From contig NZ_JNNU01000004.1 in NCBI RefSeq assembly GCF_000732195.1, positions 248,001 through 312,000 on the forward strand: a DNA stretch of 64,000 bases. Reading direction: 5' to 3'. Below the pieces are notes generated by a model. The model was not told where the DNA came from. It saw nothing but the letters and a program-made list of their open reading frames with translations, and searched no databases. Numbering within the stretch: the first letter of the stretch is position 1; every line of letters starts with the position of its first letter. A program made the position numbers and the translations under genes. Positions 18,568 through 27,786 of the stretch are shown here, piece by piece. This DNA is from Neorhizobium vignae (GTDB lineage: Bacteria; Pseudomonadota; Alphaproteobacteria; Rhizobiales; Rhizobiaceae).

Positions 18568-19539
18568 TCAGCGCTCCTTGGTATAGGGCACGCCGCCAGC
18601 CTTGGGCGGACGCGCGGTGCCGATGAAACCGGCGAGCAATACGCAGGTGAGGATATAGGGCAGCGCCTGGAATATCTGTACCGGCACTTCGCCGATCAGC
18701 GGCATCGATTTACCCTGCATGAAATTGGCGAACGCATCGAGGAAACCGAAGAGCAGGCAGGCGAGCATGACCGGCACCGGCTTCCACTTGGCGAAGATCA
18801 GCGCCGCAAGCGCGATATAGCCCTTGCCGGCCGACATGTTGTTGATGAAGGCCGCCGATTGGGCGATCGACAGATAAGTGCCGGCGAAACCGCAGAGGAA
18901 TCCGGCGACGATCAGCGAGCGATAACGCAACCAGGCAACCGAAATGCCGGCGGTATCCACCGCACCCGGATTTTCGCCGACGGCGCGCAGGCGCAGCCCG
19001 AAGCGGGTGCGATAGAGAACCCACCAGGAGATCGGCACCATCAGGAAGGCGATATAGGTGAGGATGTTGTTGCCGGAGATCACGTTGGCATAAAGCGGGC
19101 CGATGATCGGCACGTCGCGCATCATGTCGGCGCCCGGCAGGACGATAGACGAGAACCGTCCCTCGGGCGGTACCTGGCCGGTGCGCCCGCCCTGCCTGAA
19201 CCAGGCCTGGCCGAGCACGATCGTCAGACCGGCGGCCACGAAATTCAGCGCCACGCCGGAGACGATCTGATTGCCGCGATTGGTGATCGAGGCAAAACCG
19301 TGCACGAACGAAAACGCGATCGAGACGCCGATTCCGCCGAGCAGGCCGAACCAGGCATTGCCGGTCCAGTAGGCGACGCAGGCTGCCGCGAAGGCGGATG
19401 CCAGCATCTTGCCTTCGAGGCCGATATCGAAAATGCCGGCGCGTTCCGAAAAGAGGCCGGCAAGCGCCGTGAACAGAAGCGGGATCGAAAGGCGAACCGC
19501 CGAGCCGAGAATGCTGATGAAAATATCGAAATAATCCAT
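18568..19539 (-). CDS. Nucleoside ABC transporter permease (BMP-type, second permease)
   Basis: 323 residues from MDYFDIFISI; the upstream in-frame extension overlaps the other permease. Polytopic protein of the BPD_transp_2 family with about 8-9 spans and the conserved FDIGLEGKML motif after the second span. With the neighbouring permease, ATPase and BMP-family binding protein it forms a CUT2-like importer. Genomic context with cdd, PNP, deoC and deoA points to nucleosides as cargo. It starts 4 bases after the upstream permease gene. Confidence 0.92.
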   Translation of the reverse strand: MDYFDIFISILGSAVRLSIPLLFTALAGLFSERAGIFDIGLEGKMLASAFAAACVAYWTGNAWFGLLGGIGVSIAFSFVHGFASITNRGNQIVSGVALNFVAAGLTIVLGQAWFRQGGRTGQVPPEGRFSSIVLPGADMMRDVPIIGPLYANVISGNNILTYIAFLMVPISWWVLYRTRFGLRLRAVGENPGAVDTAGISVAWLRYRSLIVAGFLCGFAGTYLSIAQSAAFINNMSAGKGYIALAALIFAKWKPVPVMLACLLFGFLDAFANFMQGKSMPLIGEVPVQIFQALPYILTCVLLAGFIGTARPPKAGGVPYTKER

Positions 19540-19543
19540 GAGC

Positions 19544-20647
19544 CTACTTCCCGGTGAGCTGCTGGTAGAGCCGGACGATGGACGGGCGCAGCATGTATTC
19601 CAATGCACCGGCGAACAGGATCACCATGCCCTGGATGACGACGATCATGTCGCGCGTGATGCCCGGCATGTCGAAGGAGAGTTCGGCCCCGCCCTGATAG
19701 AGAATGCCGAAGAGCAGCGCCGCCAGGATGATGCCTGCCGGATGATTGCGCCCCATAAGCGAGACGGCGATGCCGACGAAGCCGGCGCCCCCGACGAATT
19801 CGATCTGCAGGCGGGCGGAAGCGCCCATCACCGGGTTCAGCGCCATCATGCCCGCAAGGCCGCCGGAGATCAGCATGGTGATCATGACGATCTTGGAATA
19901 GCGGATGCCGGCGTAACTCGCAGCCGTCGGGCTGATGCCGAGCGTGCGCATTTCGTAACCGAGCTTCGTGCGCCAGATCAGCACCCAGACCAGAAAGCAC
20001 ATGATCAGTGCGATCAGGAAGGAGAAGTTGAGCGGCGCCGCACCGATCTTGCCGCCGAACGCGGCGATCAGCCAGTCGAGCTTGGGAAGCTGGCCGCCGG
20101 GCAGGAAGGTGCGGGTTTCCGGCGCCATCTTGCCAGGCACGATCAGCAGGCGCACCAGCATGTAGTTCATCAGCGACGAGACGATGAAATTGAACATGAT
20201 GGTGGTGATGACGATATGGCTGCCGCGCTTGGCCTGCAGCCAGGCGGGAATGGCGGCACAGGCCGCACCGAACAGCGCAGCGCCGATCACCGCGAAAGGC
20301 ATGGTGACATACCAGGGCACATAGCGGTCCATGGCGAGCGCCACCAGCGCCGCGCCGAGGCCGCCGAGATAGGCCTGACCTTCCGAACCGATGTTGAACA
20401 GGCCGGCATGGATCGCGACCGCCACCGAGAGGCCGGTGAAGATGAAGCTCGTCGTGTAGAACAGCGTGAAGCCGATGCCCTCGCCACGGCCGAGCGCGCC
20501 GATCAACAGCAGCTGCAGCGCCTCGAACGGGCTTTCGCCGATCGCCCAGACGACCAGGCCGGAAAAGAAGAAGGCCAGGATGAGATTGAGCACCGGAATG
20601 AGGCCGTAATTGATCCAGGCGGGAAGCGGAACGGATGCGGTGCTCAT
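19544..20647 (-). CDS. Nucleoside ABC transporter permease (BMP-type, first permease)
   Basis: 367 residues, polytopic, BPD_transp_2 family. It carries the equivalent motif LFNIGSEGQAYLGG, typical of the YufP partner in BMP-type nucleoside transporters. The N-terminal part is longer than in the second permease. It follows the ATPase gene after a gap of 94 bases and precedes the second permease closely. Function inferred from family and operon. Confidence 0.92.
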   Translation of the reverse strand: MSTASVPLPAWINYGLIPVLNLILAFFFSGLVVWAIGESPFEALQLLLIGALGRGEGIGFTLFYTTSFIFTGLSVAVAIHAGLFNIGSEGQAYLGGLGAALVALAMDRYVPWYVTMPFAVIGAALFGAACAAIPAWLQAKRGSHIVITTIMFNFIVSSLMNYMLVRLLIVPGKMAPETRTFLPGGQLPKLDWLIAAFGGKIGAAPLNFSFLIALIMCFLVWVLIWRTKLGYEMRTLGISPTAASYAGIRYSKIVMITMLISGGLAGMMALNPVMGASARLQIEFVGGAGFVGIAVSLMGRNHPAGIILAALLFGILYQGGAELSFDMPGITRDMIVVIQGMVILFAGALEYMLRPSIVRLYQQLTGK

Positions 20648-20741
20648 GCCCCTGCCCTCGTCCGCCGCGCCGCCGCCACAGCAAGCTCAGTCATTCCATG
20701 CTCCAGATGGGTCATTGCTTCAAGCGTCATTGCTCCAGGCA

Positions 20742-22265
20742 TCATGCGGCGATCCCGGCCATCATCAGGCCCAGCGTCTGTTCGCCCGCCTCGCTCGACT
20801 TTTCGCCGACGATCTTGCCTGCGAACATCACCAGGATGCGGTCGGAAAGCGAGCGGATCTCATCGAGCTCCACCGAGACCAGCAGCACCGCCTTGCCGGC
20901 ATCGCGCATCTCGATGATCCGCTTGTGGATGAATTCGATGGCGCCGATATCGACGCCGCGGGTCGGCTGGCCGATGATCAGCATTTTCGGATCGCGCTCG
21001 ATCTCGCGCGCCACGACGATCTTCTGCTGGTTGCCGCCCGAGAAATTGGCGGTCCGCAGCCGCGGGTTCGGCGGGCGGATGTCGTATTTGCCGATCTTCT
21101 CCTCGGCATCCTTCCTCATCGCGTCGAGATCCAGCAACGGGCCGCGGCCGTATCTGGGATCGCGGTGATAACCGAGGATCGAGTTTTCGTATTCCTCGAA
21201 TTTCAGGACCAGGCCCATGTGGTGGCGGTCTTCGGGGATATGCGCAAGCCCGAGATCGCGCAGGCCCGCCGGATCGATGCCCGCGGCAGGCTTGCCTCCG
21301 ATGAGGATCTCGCCGGACGACGGCTTGCGGATGCCGGCAATCGCTTCGAGAAGCTCCGACTGGCCGTTGCCGGCGACGCCGGCGATGCCGACGATCTCGC
21401 CGGCGCGCACGTCGAAGGAGACGTTGTCGACCATGGTGACGCCGCGGCTGTCCTTGACCGTCAGGTTCCGGACCGACATCAGGACCGCGCCGGGATTGGC
21501 TGCGCCCTTTTCGACGCGCAACAGGACGCGGCGGCCGACCATCAGCTCGGCGAGCTCTTCGACAGTCGTTTCGGCGGTCTTGCGGGTCGCGACCATTTCG
21601 CCGCGGCGCATGACCGACACCGTATCGGTGATCGCCATGATCTCGCGCAGCTTGTGAGTGATGAGGATGATCGTCTTGCCCTGGTCGCGCAGCACGCGCA
21701 GGACCTTGAACAGGTGGTCGGCCTCCGGCGGAGTCAGCACCCCGGTCGGCTCGTCGAGGATAAGGATTTCGGCGCCGCGATAGAGCGCCTTCAGGATTTC
21801 GACCCGCTGCTGGCTGCCGACCGGCAGTTCCTCGATGACCGCATCCGGATCGACCTCGAGGCCGTAGTCGTCCTCCAGCCGCTTCAGTTCCTTGCGGGCG
21901 CTTGCAACGCCCTTGGCGAGGAGCTGGCCGCCTTCGGCGCCGAGCATGACGTTTTCGAGCACGGTGAAATTTTCGACCAGCATGAAGTGCTGATGCACCA
22001 TGCCGATGCCCGCGGCGATCGCCGCCTGGCTGTCACGGATCGTCACCGGCTTGCCGGAAATCCGGATCTCGCCGTGGTCGGCCTGGTAGAAGCCGTAGAG
22101 GATCGACATCAGGGTCGACTTGCCGGCACCGTTCTCACCGATGATACCGTGGATCGAGCCCTTGGCGACTGTCAGATTGATGTTCTTGTTCGCGTGTACC
22201 GTACCGAACTTCTTGTCGATGCCGACAAGCTCGATCGCGGGCTCCTTCGGAGAATCGAGGCTCAA
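20742..22265 (-). CDS. Nucleoside ABC transporter ATP-binding protein (two ATPase domains)
   Basis: About 507 residues with two ABC domains. The first has a full Walker A (IGENGAGKSTL), the LPVGSQQRVEI signature region and Walker B (ILILDEPTGVL). The second has GVAGNGQSELLE in place of a canonical Walker A and NFSGGNQQKIV as signature, a usual asymmetry in the sugar/nucleoside (CUT2-like) class. I prefer the TTG at 22265, preceded by AAGGGCGGA. An in-frame TTG at 22292 would overlap the hairpin upstream. Confidence 0.93.
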   Translation of the reverse strand: MSLDSPKEPAIELVGIDKKFGTVHANKNINLTVAKGSIHGIIGENGAGKSTLMSILYGFYQADHGEIRISGKPVTIRDSQAAIAAGIGMVHQHFMLVENFTVLENVMLGAEGGQLLAKGVASARKELKRLEDDYGLEVDPDAVIEELPVGSQQRVEILKALYRGAEILILDEPTGVLTPPEADHLFKVLRVLRDQGKTIILITHKLREIMAITDTVSVMRRGEMVATRKTAETTVEELAELMVGRRVLLRVEKGAANPGAVLMSVRNLTVKDSRGVTMVDNVSFDVRAGEIVGIAGVAGNGQSELLEAIAGIRKPSSGEILIGGKPAAGIDPAGLRDLGLAHIPEDRHHMGLVLKFEEYENSILGYHRDPRYGRGPLLDLDAMRKDAEEKIGKYDIRPPNPRLRTANFSGGNQQKIVVAREIERDPKMLIIGQPTRGVDIGAIEFIHKRIIEMRDAGKAVLLVSVELDEIRSLSDRILVMFAGKIVGEKSSEAGEQTLGLMMAGIAA

Positions 22266-22295
22266 TGGTCCGCCCTTCCGCCTGATATGCAAAAA

Positions 22296-22327
22296 GGGCG
22301 CATGGCGATTGTCGTCGCCCTGCGCCC
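22296..22327 (-). terminator. Terminator-like hairpin between the binding-protein gene and the ATPase gene
   Basis: In the minus-strand transcript GGGCGC and GGCGA pair with TCGCC and GCGCCC around a 6-base loop, with one small internal loop (22302-22303 against 22320-22321). The stem is followed by five U (22291-22295). It lies in the 75-base gap after the BMP-family gene. Such a structure can stop most transcripts or protect the 3' end of the binding-protein mRNA, giving more binding protein than membrane parts. Confidence 0.65.
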
Positions 22328-22340
22328 CTCGAAACCTGCC

Positions 22341-23333
22341 TTACTTGTTGCAGGCCTTATCCGACATATAGTCGTGCACCTTGATGGTGCCAGCGATGAT
22401 GTCGGCCTTGGCCTTTTCGACGGCAGCCTTCATCTCAGGCGTGATCAGTGCCTTGTTGTTATCGTCGAGCGCGTAGGCAACCCCGTCTTCCTTGACGCCG
22501 AGAGCCTGGATGCCGGCCGTGAACTTGTCGTCCTTGGTGTCCTTGAAGGCATTGTAGACGGCGAGATCGACGCGCTTGACCATCGAGGTCAGAACCGAAC
22601 CCGGATGCAGGTGGTTCTGGTTGGAATCGACGCCGATCGACAGCTTCTTGTTGTCGGCAGCGGTCTGCAGCACGCCGAGGCCGGTCGCGCCGGCAGCCGC
22701 GTAAACGACGTCGGCGCCCTGATCGATCTGGTTCTTGGTAAGTTCGCCGCCACGGACCGGATCGTTCCAGGCAGCACCGGTCGTGCCGGTCATGTTCTGG
22801 AAGACCTGCGCATCGGGCCTGGCCGCCTTGACGCCCTGGACATAACCGCAGCCGAACTTGCGGATCAGCGGGATATCCATGCCGCCGACGAAACCGACCT
22901 TGCCGGTCTTCGACGCCATGCCGGCGAGAAGGCCGACGAGGTAGGAACCTTCTTCCTCCTTATAGAGGATGGAGCGGACGTTCTTCAGGTTGACGACGGA
23001 ATCGACAATCGCGAACTTGGTGTCCGGAAACTCGGCCGCGACCTTTTCCATGGCCGAGGTCCAGGCGAACGATACGGCGACCACCGGGTTGAAGCCGCGG
23101 CTTGCGAAGTTGCGGATAGCCTGCTCGCCCTGGGTGTCGCTGGTCGGTTCGAAATCCCGGAATTCGATCCCCGTTTCCTTCTTGAACCTTTCGGCGCCGA
23201 CGGAAGCGGCTTCGTTGAAGGATTTGTCGAACTTGCCGCCCGTGCCATAGACCAGCGCCGGCTTGATCTCCGCGGCAAGCGCGGTTGCCGACATGGCAGC
23301 CATGGCAATGAGGCTCAAAAGGGTTTTCTTCAT
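22341..23333 (-). CDS. BMP-family nucleoside-binding lipoprotein/periplasmic protein
   Basis: 330 residues from MKKTLLSLIAM. The signal peptide ends near ATALAAE (residues 16-22). The mature part is the BMP/PnrA-type nucleoside-binding fold: YGTGGKFDKSFNEAA, FVGGMDIPLIRKF and GVDSNQNHLHPGSVLTSM are characteristic. An in-frame ATG at 23372 would add a poor leader. It is the first gene of the uptake operon, and the upstream gap to 23585 probably holds the promoter. Confidence 0.93.
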   Translation of the reverse strand: MKKTLLSLIAMAAMSATALAAEIKPALVYGTGGKFDKSFNEAASVGAERFKKETGIEFRDFEPTSDTQGEQAIRNFASRGFNPVVAVSFAWTSAMEKVAAEFPDTKFAIVDSVVNLKNVRSILYKEEEGSYLVGLLAGMASKTGKVGFVGGMDIPLIRKFGCGYVQGVKAARPDAQVFQNMTGTTGAAWNDPVRGGELTKNQIDQGADVVYAAAGATGLGVLQTAADNKKLSIGVDSNQNHLHPGSVLTSMVKRVDLAVYNAFKDTKDDKFTAGIQALGVKEDGVAYALDDNNKALITPEMKAAVEKAKADIIAGTIKVHDYMSDKACNK

Positions 23334-23585
23334 CGTGCAGCCCTGTTTTTTAGCTGTTAGGTCCCCCCGCAATCCCGTTATCCGGGCATGTCTGCGGCCA
23401 CCGGCCCTTTTTCTTCAAGGGTCTGGCTTCGGTCACTCTTGCACGGGTTTCGGAAAAATTCACGAGATTTTTTTCAACTGGTAAAAAACAACGAACCTGC
23501 TGAAAACTTCGACAATGCTGTGGAAAAACTGCACAAACACGAGGCTTTAGGCGCGACCTTGGGAGAGCCGGCACGACCAGTCTTT

Positions 23586-23939
23586 TCAGGCGGAAAACCG
23601 CCCTGCGAAATGCGGCCGGCTGTATCCGGCCATCCAGAAGATCAGTGCGATTGCCAGAAACACCGCGAATGCCGGTTGCGCCAGCACCGGTGTCACGAAG
23701 GGCCGCCAGATATCCTGACTGAGGTAGGTGCTCACGACGAACTCCGCGAGCGTCAGACTTTCCGGATCGAGATTGAGCCAGGCGTTGCCAAGGCTGGTCA
23801 GCACCACCGACGAAGATGAAACGGACTGGATCGAATCCAGCGTGCCGGCAATGATCGCGGCAACCAGCGCAAGCCCGCTGAGCAGATGGAAGACGAACCG
23901 TATGACTGCCATTCCGAACAAGCCCGCGTCGTTGATCAC
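23586..23939 (-). CDS. Small membrane protein of unknown function
   Basis: 117 residues. Two hydrophobic spans (about 10-33 and 87-105) flank a Ser-rich, otherwise soluble middle (DSIQSVSSSSVV, then LNLDPESLTLAEFVVSTYL). No family with known function is recognised. Codon use is like its neighbours, and the pattern (two spans, conserved-looking loop) suggests a real gene. It stands alone between the bmp operon and tRNA-Ser. An overlapping longer reading frame (23350-24039) in another phase is judged spurious. Confidence 0.7.
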   Translation of the reverse strand: MINDAGLFGMAVIRFVFHLLSGLALVAAIIAGTLDSIQSVSSSSVVLTSLGNAWLNLDPESLTLAEFVVSTYLSQDIWRPFVTPVLAQPAFAVFLAIALIFWMAGYSRPHFAGRFSA

Positions 23940-24057
23940 GGTCGCGCCGCTGCAGCACGACGGCGTTTATGGGAGAAGAAATAGTCCGCGCGCCGAGGCT
24001 TGGCAACGCGGCCAGGAAGGTTTTCCCGCCCACTGTCAAAAAACGTTCAGATTCGGG

Positions 24058-24085
24058 TTGATCCCGGGGAATTGATCGGTATATA
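24058..24085 (+). promoter_or_regulatory. Candidate sigma-70 promoter of tRNA-Ser
   Basis: TTGATC (24058-24063), a spacer of 16 bases and TATATA (24080-24085) lie about 50 bases before the tRNA 5' end. The likely start is near 24092. Confidence 0.45.
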
Positions 24086-24133
24086 TCGCGGCCGTTCCAA
24101 CGTTTTGCTTCTCAGACGACGCAAAGCAACCAA

Positions 24134-24223
24134 GGACAGGTGGCCGAGTGGTTTAAGGCGCACGCCTGGAACGCGTGTGTGCGTGAAAGCGTACCGTGGG
24201 TTCGAATCCCACCTTGTCCGCCA
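24134..24223 (+). tRNA. tRNA-Ser (anticodon GGA)
   Basis: 90 bases with acceptor arms GGACAGG and CTTGTCC, discriminator G and encoded CCA. The D-arm has the class II pattern TGGCCGAGTGGTTTAAGGC. The anticodon loop CTGGAAC reads UCC/UCU codons. A long variable arm precedes the TPsiC arm GTGGGTTCGAATCCCAC. The length and long variable arm fit serine. Confidence 0.96.
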
Positions 24224-24693
24224 TTGGCTTCTTAAATAGCTTTTTCTGCTCAGTATTTAGTGGCCGGGGCTCATGTCCTCGATTGCCTCGGATGGTGTTC
24301 GGGCCGAACAGCGGCCTCACCCCTCGGAACCATCGCGAAATTTCCAGGAATTGTTCGATCCGTCTTCCAAAAAGGTTTTCGGGGCGGCCGGCAACGGTTG
24401 TATGCCTGCAGCCGCATCGCCACCCGGAGGTGGGACAAAGACGTCAGGACGCGCATCGCGCGATGCCGTCGAACCGAGGAACATCAGGCTCTCCGCGACC
24501 CGCCCAGCATCAAGGCCGGGTTGGAGCGGTTTCTTATCATTTGCCAATTTTTCAATAATAGGTTGAGTTAGAAACTTGTTATGCAAAAATTTTACTCTTT
24601 CTGGTTACTTTCCTTTCAGACGACAACCGGATGACTGCGACTCAAGCGCGTCCGGTCTTCGAGCGCTAAATTCACCTTCTGGATAATTCCGCC
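24224..24693. other. Intergenic region with no supported gene
   Basis: About 470 bases between tRNA-Ser and the diheme peroxidase gene. Several short frames exist but none has a ribosome site, a recognisable product or consistent codon use. The last 150 bases turn AT-rich (around 24535-24615) and probably hold the promoter of the peroxidase-chemoreceptor pair. No integrase or direct repeat of the tRNA 3' end was seen. Confidence 0.5.
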
Positions 24694-25683
24694 ATGCGCC
24701 TTTCGGTTCTCTGCATCGCCCTCTTCGCAGCCGTGTCGTTCCAAGGCGCGACAGCTGGCAATCTTGCCGATTTCAAGCGGCCTCTCGCAATTCCCTTCGA
24801 CAAGGTGACACCCTATTCGTTGCAGCTGGCGACGCTTGGAAAGATGCTGTTTTTCGATCCGCGGCTGTCGGGTGCGAAAAACATGAACTGCGCCAGCTGT
24901 CACAATCCGTCCTTCGGGTTCGAAGTGCCGGTCAAGACGCCGGTGGGTGCAGCCAACACACATCTGTCCCGACAGGCACCGACCATTCTGAACGTTGCGT
25001 GGACCACTTCCCTCTTCTGGGATGGCCGGTCGCCGACGCTCGAGGCGCAAGCCGCAGGACCAATCACCGCACCCGCCGAGATGAACGGCAAGCTTGACCA
25101 GATTGTCGCCGACCTGCGGGCCATTTCCGACTACGACAACTGGTTCAAGCAGATATTCCCGGACAAGGGCGCGACCCAGGAGACGCTGTTGGCGGCGATC
25201 GCGACCTATGAACGCACCGTTGTCTCCGCGTGGTCGCCGTTCGATCGCTGGGTGGACGGCGACCAAGCCGCGGTCTCGGACAGTGCCAAGCGGGGGTTTG
25301 AACTGTTTACCGGCAAAGCAAATTGCTCGGTCTGTCACACGGGTTGGAATTTCACCGACCACAAGTTTCACAATACGGGATTGGTCACAAGCGACATGGG
25401 GCGGGCCAAGCTGGAGCCGAACAATCCCAAAGCCTTGTATGCTTTCAAGACGCCCAGCCTTCGCAACACTCTCTATCGAGGCCCCTATATGCATAACGGC
25501 AGCCTGGCGACCATGGAGGACGTGATTGCCCACTACGAAAGCGGCGGTGCCGAAAGCCCGGCACGCTCGGATCACATATCCCCATTTTTCGTGACCGATC
25601 GCGAGCGGGAAGACCTGATCGCTTTCCTGAAGACCCTCACTCCCGAGCAGCAGGATTTGCTCCTGCCGACCTTGCCAAACTGA
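24694..25683 (+). CDS. Diheme cytochrome c peroxidase / MauG-family protein
   Basis: 329 residues. The signal peptide runs to about residue 21. There are two c-type heme sites, CASCH at 66-70 and CSVCH at 211-215. The sequence around RQAPTILNVAW and FWDGRSPTLEAQA, and the C-terminal FKTPSLRNTLYRGPYMHNGS, are typical of bacterial diheme peroxidases. It should act in the periplasm, reducing peroxide or oxidising a partner; MauG-like protein modification cannot be excluded. It ends 10 bases before a chemoreceptor gene, a likely two-gene operon. Confidence 0.92.
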   Translation: MRLSVLCIALFAAVSFQGATAGNLADFKRPLAIPFDKVTPYSLQLATLGKMLFFDPRLSGAKNMNCASCHNPSFGFEVPVKTPVGAANTHLSRQAPTILNVAWTTSLFWDGRSPTLEAQAAGPITAPAEMNGKLDQIVADLRAISDYDNWFKQIFPDKGATQETLLAAIATYERTVVSAWSPFDRWVDGDQAAVSDSAKRGFELFTGKANCSVCHTGWNFTDHKFHNTGLVTSDMGRAKLEPNNPKALYAFKTPSLRNTLYRGPYMHNGSLATMEDVIAHYESGGAESPARSDHISPFFVTDREREDLIAFLKTLTPEQQDLLLPTLPN

Positions 25684-25693
25684 GTAGCACGCC

Positions 25694-27607
25694 ATGGCAC
25701 TTTCAGTCCGATTCCAAATCCTTCTTCCCCTTATTCTCTCCATTCTCGCGGGCCTGGGTGCTGCCGCTCTGGTCGGATCGCAGGCGATCGACGGCCAGGC
25801 GCAGGTGGAACGCGTCGTGCAAGACGCGATCGCCGCCAAGACGCTGGCTGCAAGGACAGGAGCACAGTTCGACAATGTGTCCGGCGTGGTTGCAAATCTC
25901 CTGGCGATGACGACGTTCGTTTCGGTCGAAGAGGTCAAGAAGCGGTTTGACACGACAAATGGCGCTTTGGAGACGACGCTTGCCGAGTTCAGCCGCAATT
26001 CGCTGTCGCCTGCCGTTTCCGACAACGTCAAAAACCTCACCGAACTGCATGCGGCATGGCGCAGCAATGTGCGCATCATGCTCGGACTCGATCGCTCGAA
26101 CGCCATTCCGACGGCCGAGCAGCTTACCCGCTCGCGCACGGCCATATTGGCAAAGATTCTCGACATCAACACGGTTGTGGACAAGGCAGCATCCGACAGG
26201 GTTGCGTCAGCCGGCGACACGCTTGAGACCGAGATCCGCAACGAACTGACGACCGCCGCCGCACTCGCGGTCGTGGGCATCGTCATTCTGCTGTTCGTCG
26301 CCCAGCGGATCGCCGGTCCGATCGTGCGGATCACCGCGTCGATGAAGCTGCTTGCGGGCGGCAACATCGAGGTCGTCGTGCCAAAGCGTCGGGGCGCCAA
26401 GGAAATCCGCGCCATGATCGATGCCCTGGCGGTGTTCCGTGAAAATGCCCGAATGCGTGATACGCTGGAGAAGGAAGCGCAATCCCAGACCGCCAGTCTC
26501 GCCAATGTCTCGGCGGAAGCCGGGCTGCTGCAGAGCCAGGTCCGCGGCGTTGTCCACAAGGCCACCGAGGGCGATTTCTCCGGTCGCGTCGACGGTCCAT
26601 TCGACCGTCCCGAACATCACGAGCTGGCTCAGAGCCTCAATACGCTGATATCGAGCTTCGAAGGCGGGCTCAACGAAACCAGCCGCGTCCTGGATGCACT
26701 TGCCAATGCAGACCTGACGATCCGGTTCGAAGGCGTCCACAAAGGCGCATTTGCCGAGCTGCAGAACAATGCGAACGCGGTAACGAGTCGCCTCTCGGCG
26801 GTCGTGTCGCGACTGGCCGATGCGTGCGCGTCCGTCTCGGCATCCAGCGACGAGATCCTGCGCGGGACCACCGAATTGAACGGGCGGTCTACGCGTCAGT
26901 CGTCGATGCTTCAGACAACGGCTGTGACAACAAATGCCGTTGCCGAAACCGTCGGCCAGAACTCCAAGCGGGCGGGCGAGGCCACCAGCGTGATTTCGGA
27001 TACCAGCCACATGGCTGAAAACGGCAGCCAGGTCATGAACGGCGCGGAAAGCGCCATGGCGCAGATCACCGTCTCCTCCGGCAAGATTTCCGAAATCATC
27101 GGGGTCATCGAGGATGTCGCATTCCAGACAAACCTGCTGGCGCTCAACGCCGGGGTCGAAGCTGCGCGTGCAGGCGAAAGCGGGAGAGGGTTCGCGGTCG
27201 TCGCAACCGAGGTGCGCTCTCTCGCCCAGTCGACTGCCAATGCTTCCAACGAAATAAAAGCGCTCATTCAGAAAAGCCAGGCGGAGGTCAAGGCAGGCGC
27301 AGAACTGGTCCGCCAGGCGAGCGAGCAGTTTTCCCAGATCGTCTCGTCCATCGCATTCGTCTCTTCGCTTTCCAGCCAGATAACCAGCGAGAGCAACAAT
27401 CAAAGTGCCAACCTGCGGCAATTGTCGAGCGCAATGAGGGATCTCGATGAGCTCAATGCCCATAGCAACCGGCTCGTCGGGGATCTCTCAGCGTCCACCG
27501 AGAGGACAAGCCGGGAAATGGAGGCACTGGCCGAGATCGTCAATCTGTTCCGCATCGACAGTCGGGAGCAATCCCGCATCCGATCGCGATCGGATCGGGC
27601 TGCTTGA
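25694..27607 (+). CDS. Methyl-accepting chemotaxis protein
   Basis: 637 residues: N-terminal span (about 9-28), a periplasmic helical sensor region (about 30-190), a second span (about 193-212), a HAMP domain (about 213-265), a further linker that may hold another HAMP (about 290-345), and the MCP signalling domain with hairpin tip [19 protein letters not shown]. No C-terminal NWETF-like CheR pentapeptide is seen. The close link to the diheme peroxidase gene suggests a redox or peroxide-related cue, which is inference. Codon use is similar to the upstream gene. Confidence 0.93.
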   Translation: MALSVRFQILLPLILSILAGLGAAALVGSQAIDGQAQVERVVQDAIAAKTLAARTGAQFDNVSGVVANLLAMTTFVSVEEVKKRFDTTNGALETTLAEFSRNSLSPAVSDNVKNLTELHAAWRSNVRIMLGLDRSNAIPTAEQLTRSRTAILAKILDINTVVDKAASDRVASAGDTLETEIRNELTTAAALAVVGIVILLFVAQRIAGPIVRITASMKLLAGGNIEVVVPKRRGAKEIRAMIDALAVFRENARMRDTLEKEAQSQTASLANVSAEAGLLQSQVRGVVHKATEGDFSGRVDGPFDRPEHHELAQSLNTLISSFEGGLNETSRVLDALANADLTIRFEGVHKGAFAELQNNANAVTSRLSAVVSRLADACASVSASSDEILRGTTELNGRSTRQSSMLQTTAVTTNAVAETVGQNSKRAGEATSVISDTSHMAENGSQVMNGAESAMAQITVSSGKISEIIGVIEDVAFQTNLLALNAGVEAARAGESGRGFAVVATEVRSLAQSTANASNEIKALIQKSQAEVKAGAELVRQASEQFSQIVSSIAFVSSLSSQITSESNNQSANLRQLSSAMRDLDELNAHSNRLVGDLSASTERTSREMEALAEIVNLFRIDSREQSRIRSRSDRAA

Positions 27608-27786
27608 GACAAGCCGACCCCGCGGGGCGTTGCGCTGTCGATATGAACGAAATTTTCAACGCAACGAGCGACGCCGCGGCCGGCAACTCTGACGAAACAT
27701 GAACGCAGCCGTCAGCCTTGGTTCATTTTCTGCGGCCTACCTTCACGGAAACCGCCAATCCGGCGGCCAATCCGAAGGAGGAGAAA

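Noticed and set aside
20610-23360. A 916-codon plus-strand frame opposite the nucleoside transporter genes.
   Set aside because: Same artefact: antisense to clearly identified ABC transporter genes and without recognisable protein features.
23350-24039. A 229-codon minus-strand frame overlapping the small membrane protein at 23586-23939.
   Set aside because: It gives an Arg/Ala-rich product without hydrophobic pattern, while the alternative frame gives a clean two-span membrane protein.
24134-24223. tRNA-Ser as a possible integration site for a genomic island.
   Set aside because: No integrase gene and no direct repeat of the tRNA 3' end was found downstream; the following genes look chromosomal.
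24260-24586. Several overlapping short frames between tRNA-Ser and the peroxidase gene.
   Set aside because: Three or more frames are open on both strands here, none with a ribosome site or protein-like composition. I treat the stretch as non-coding.
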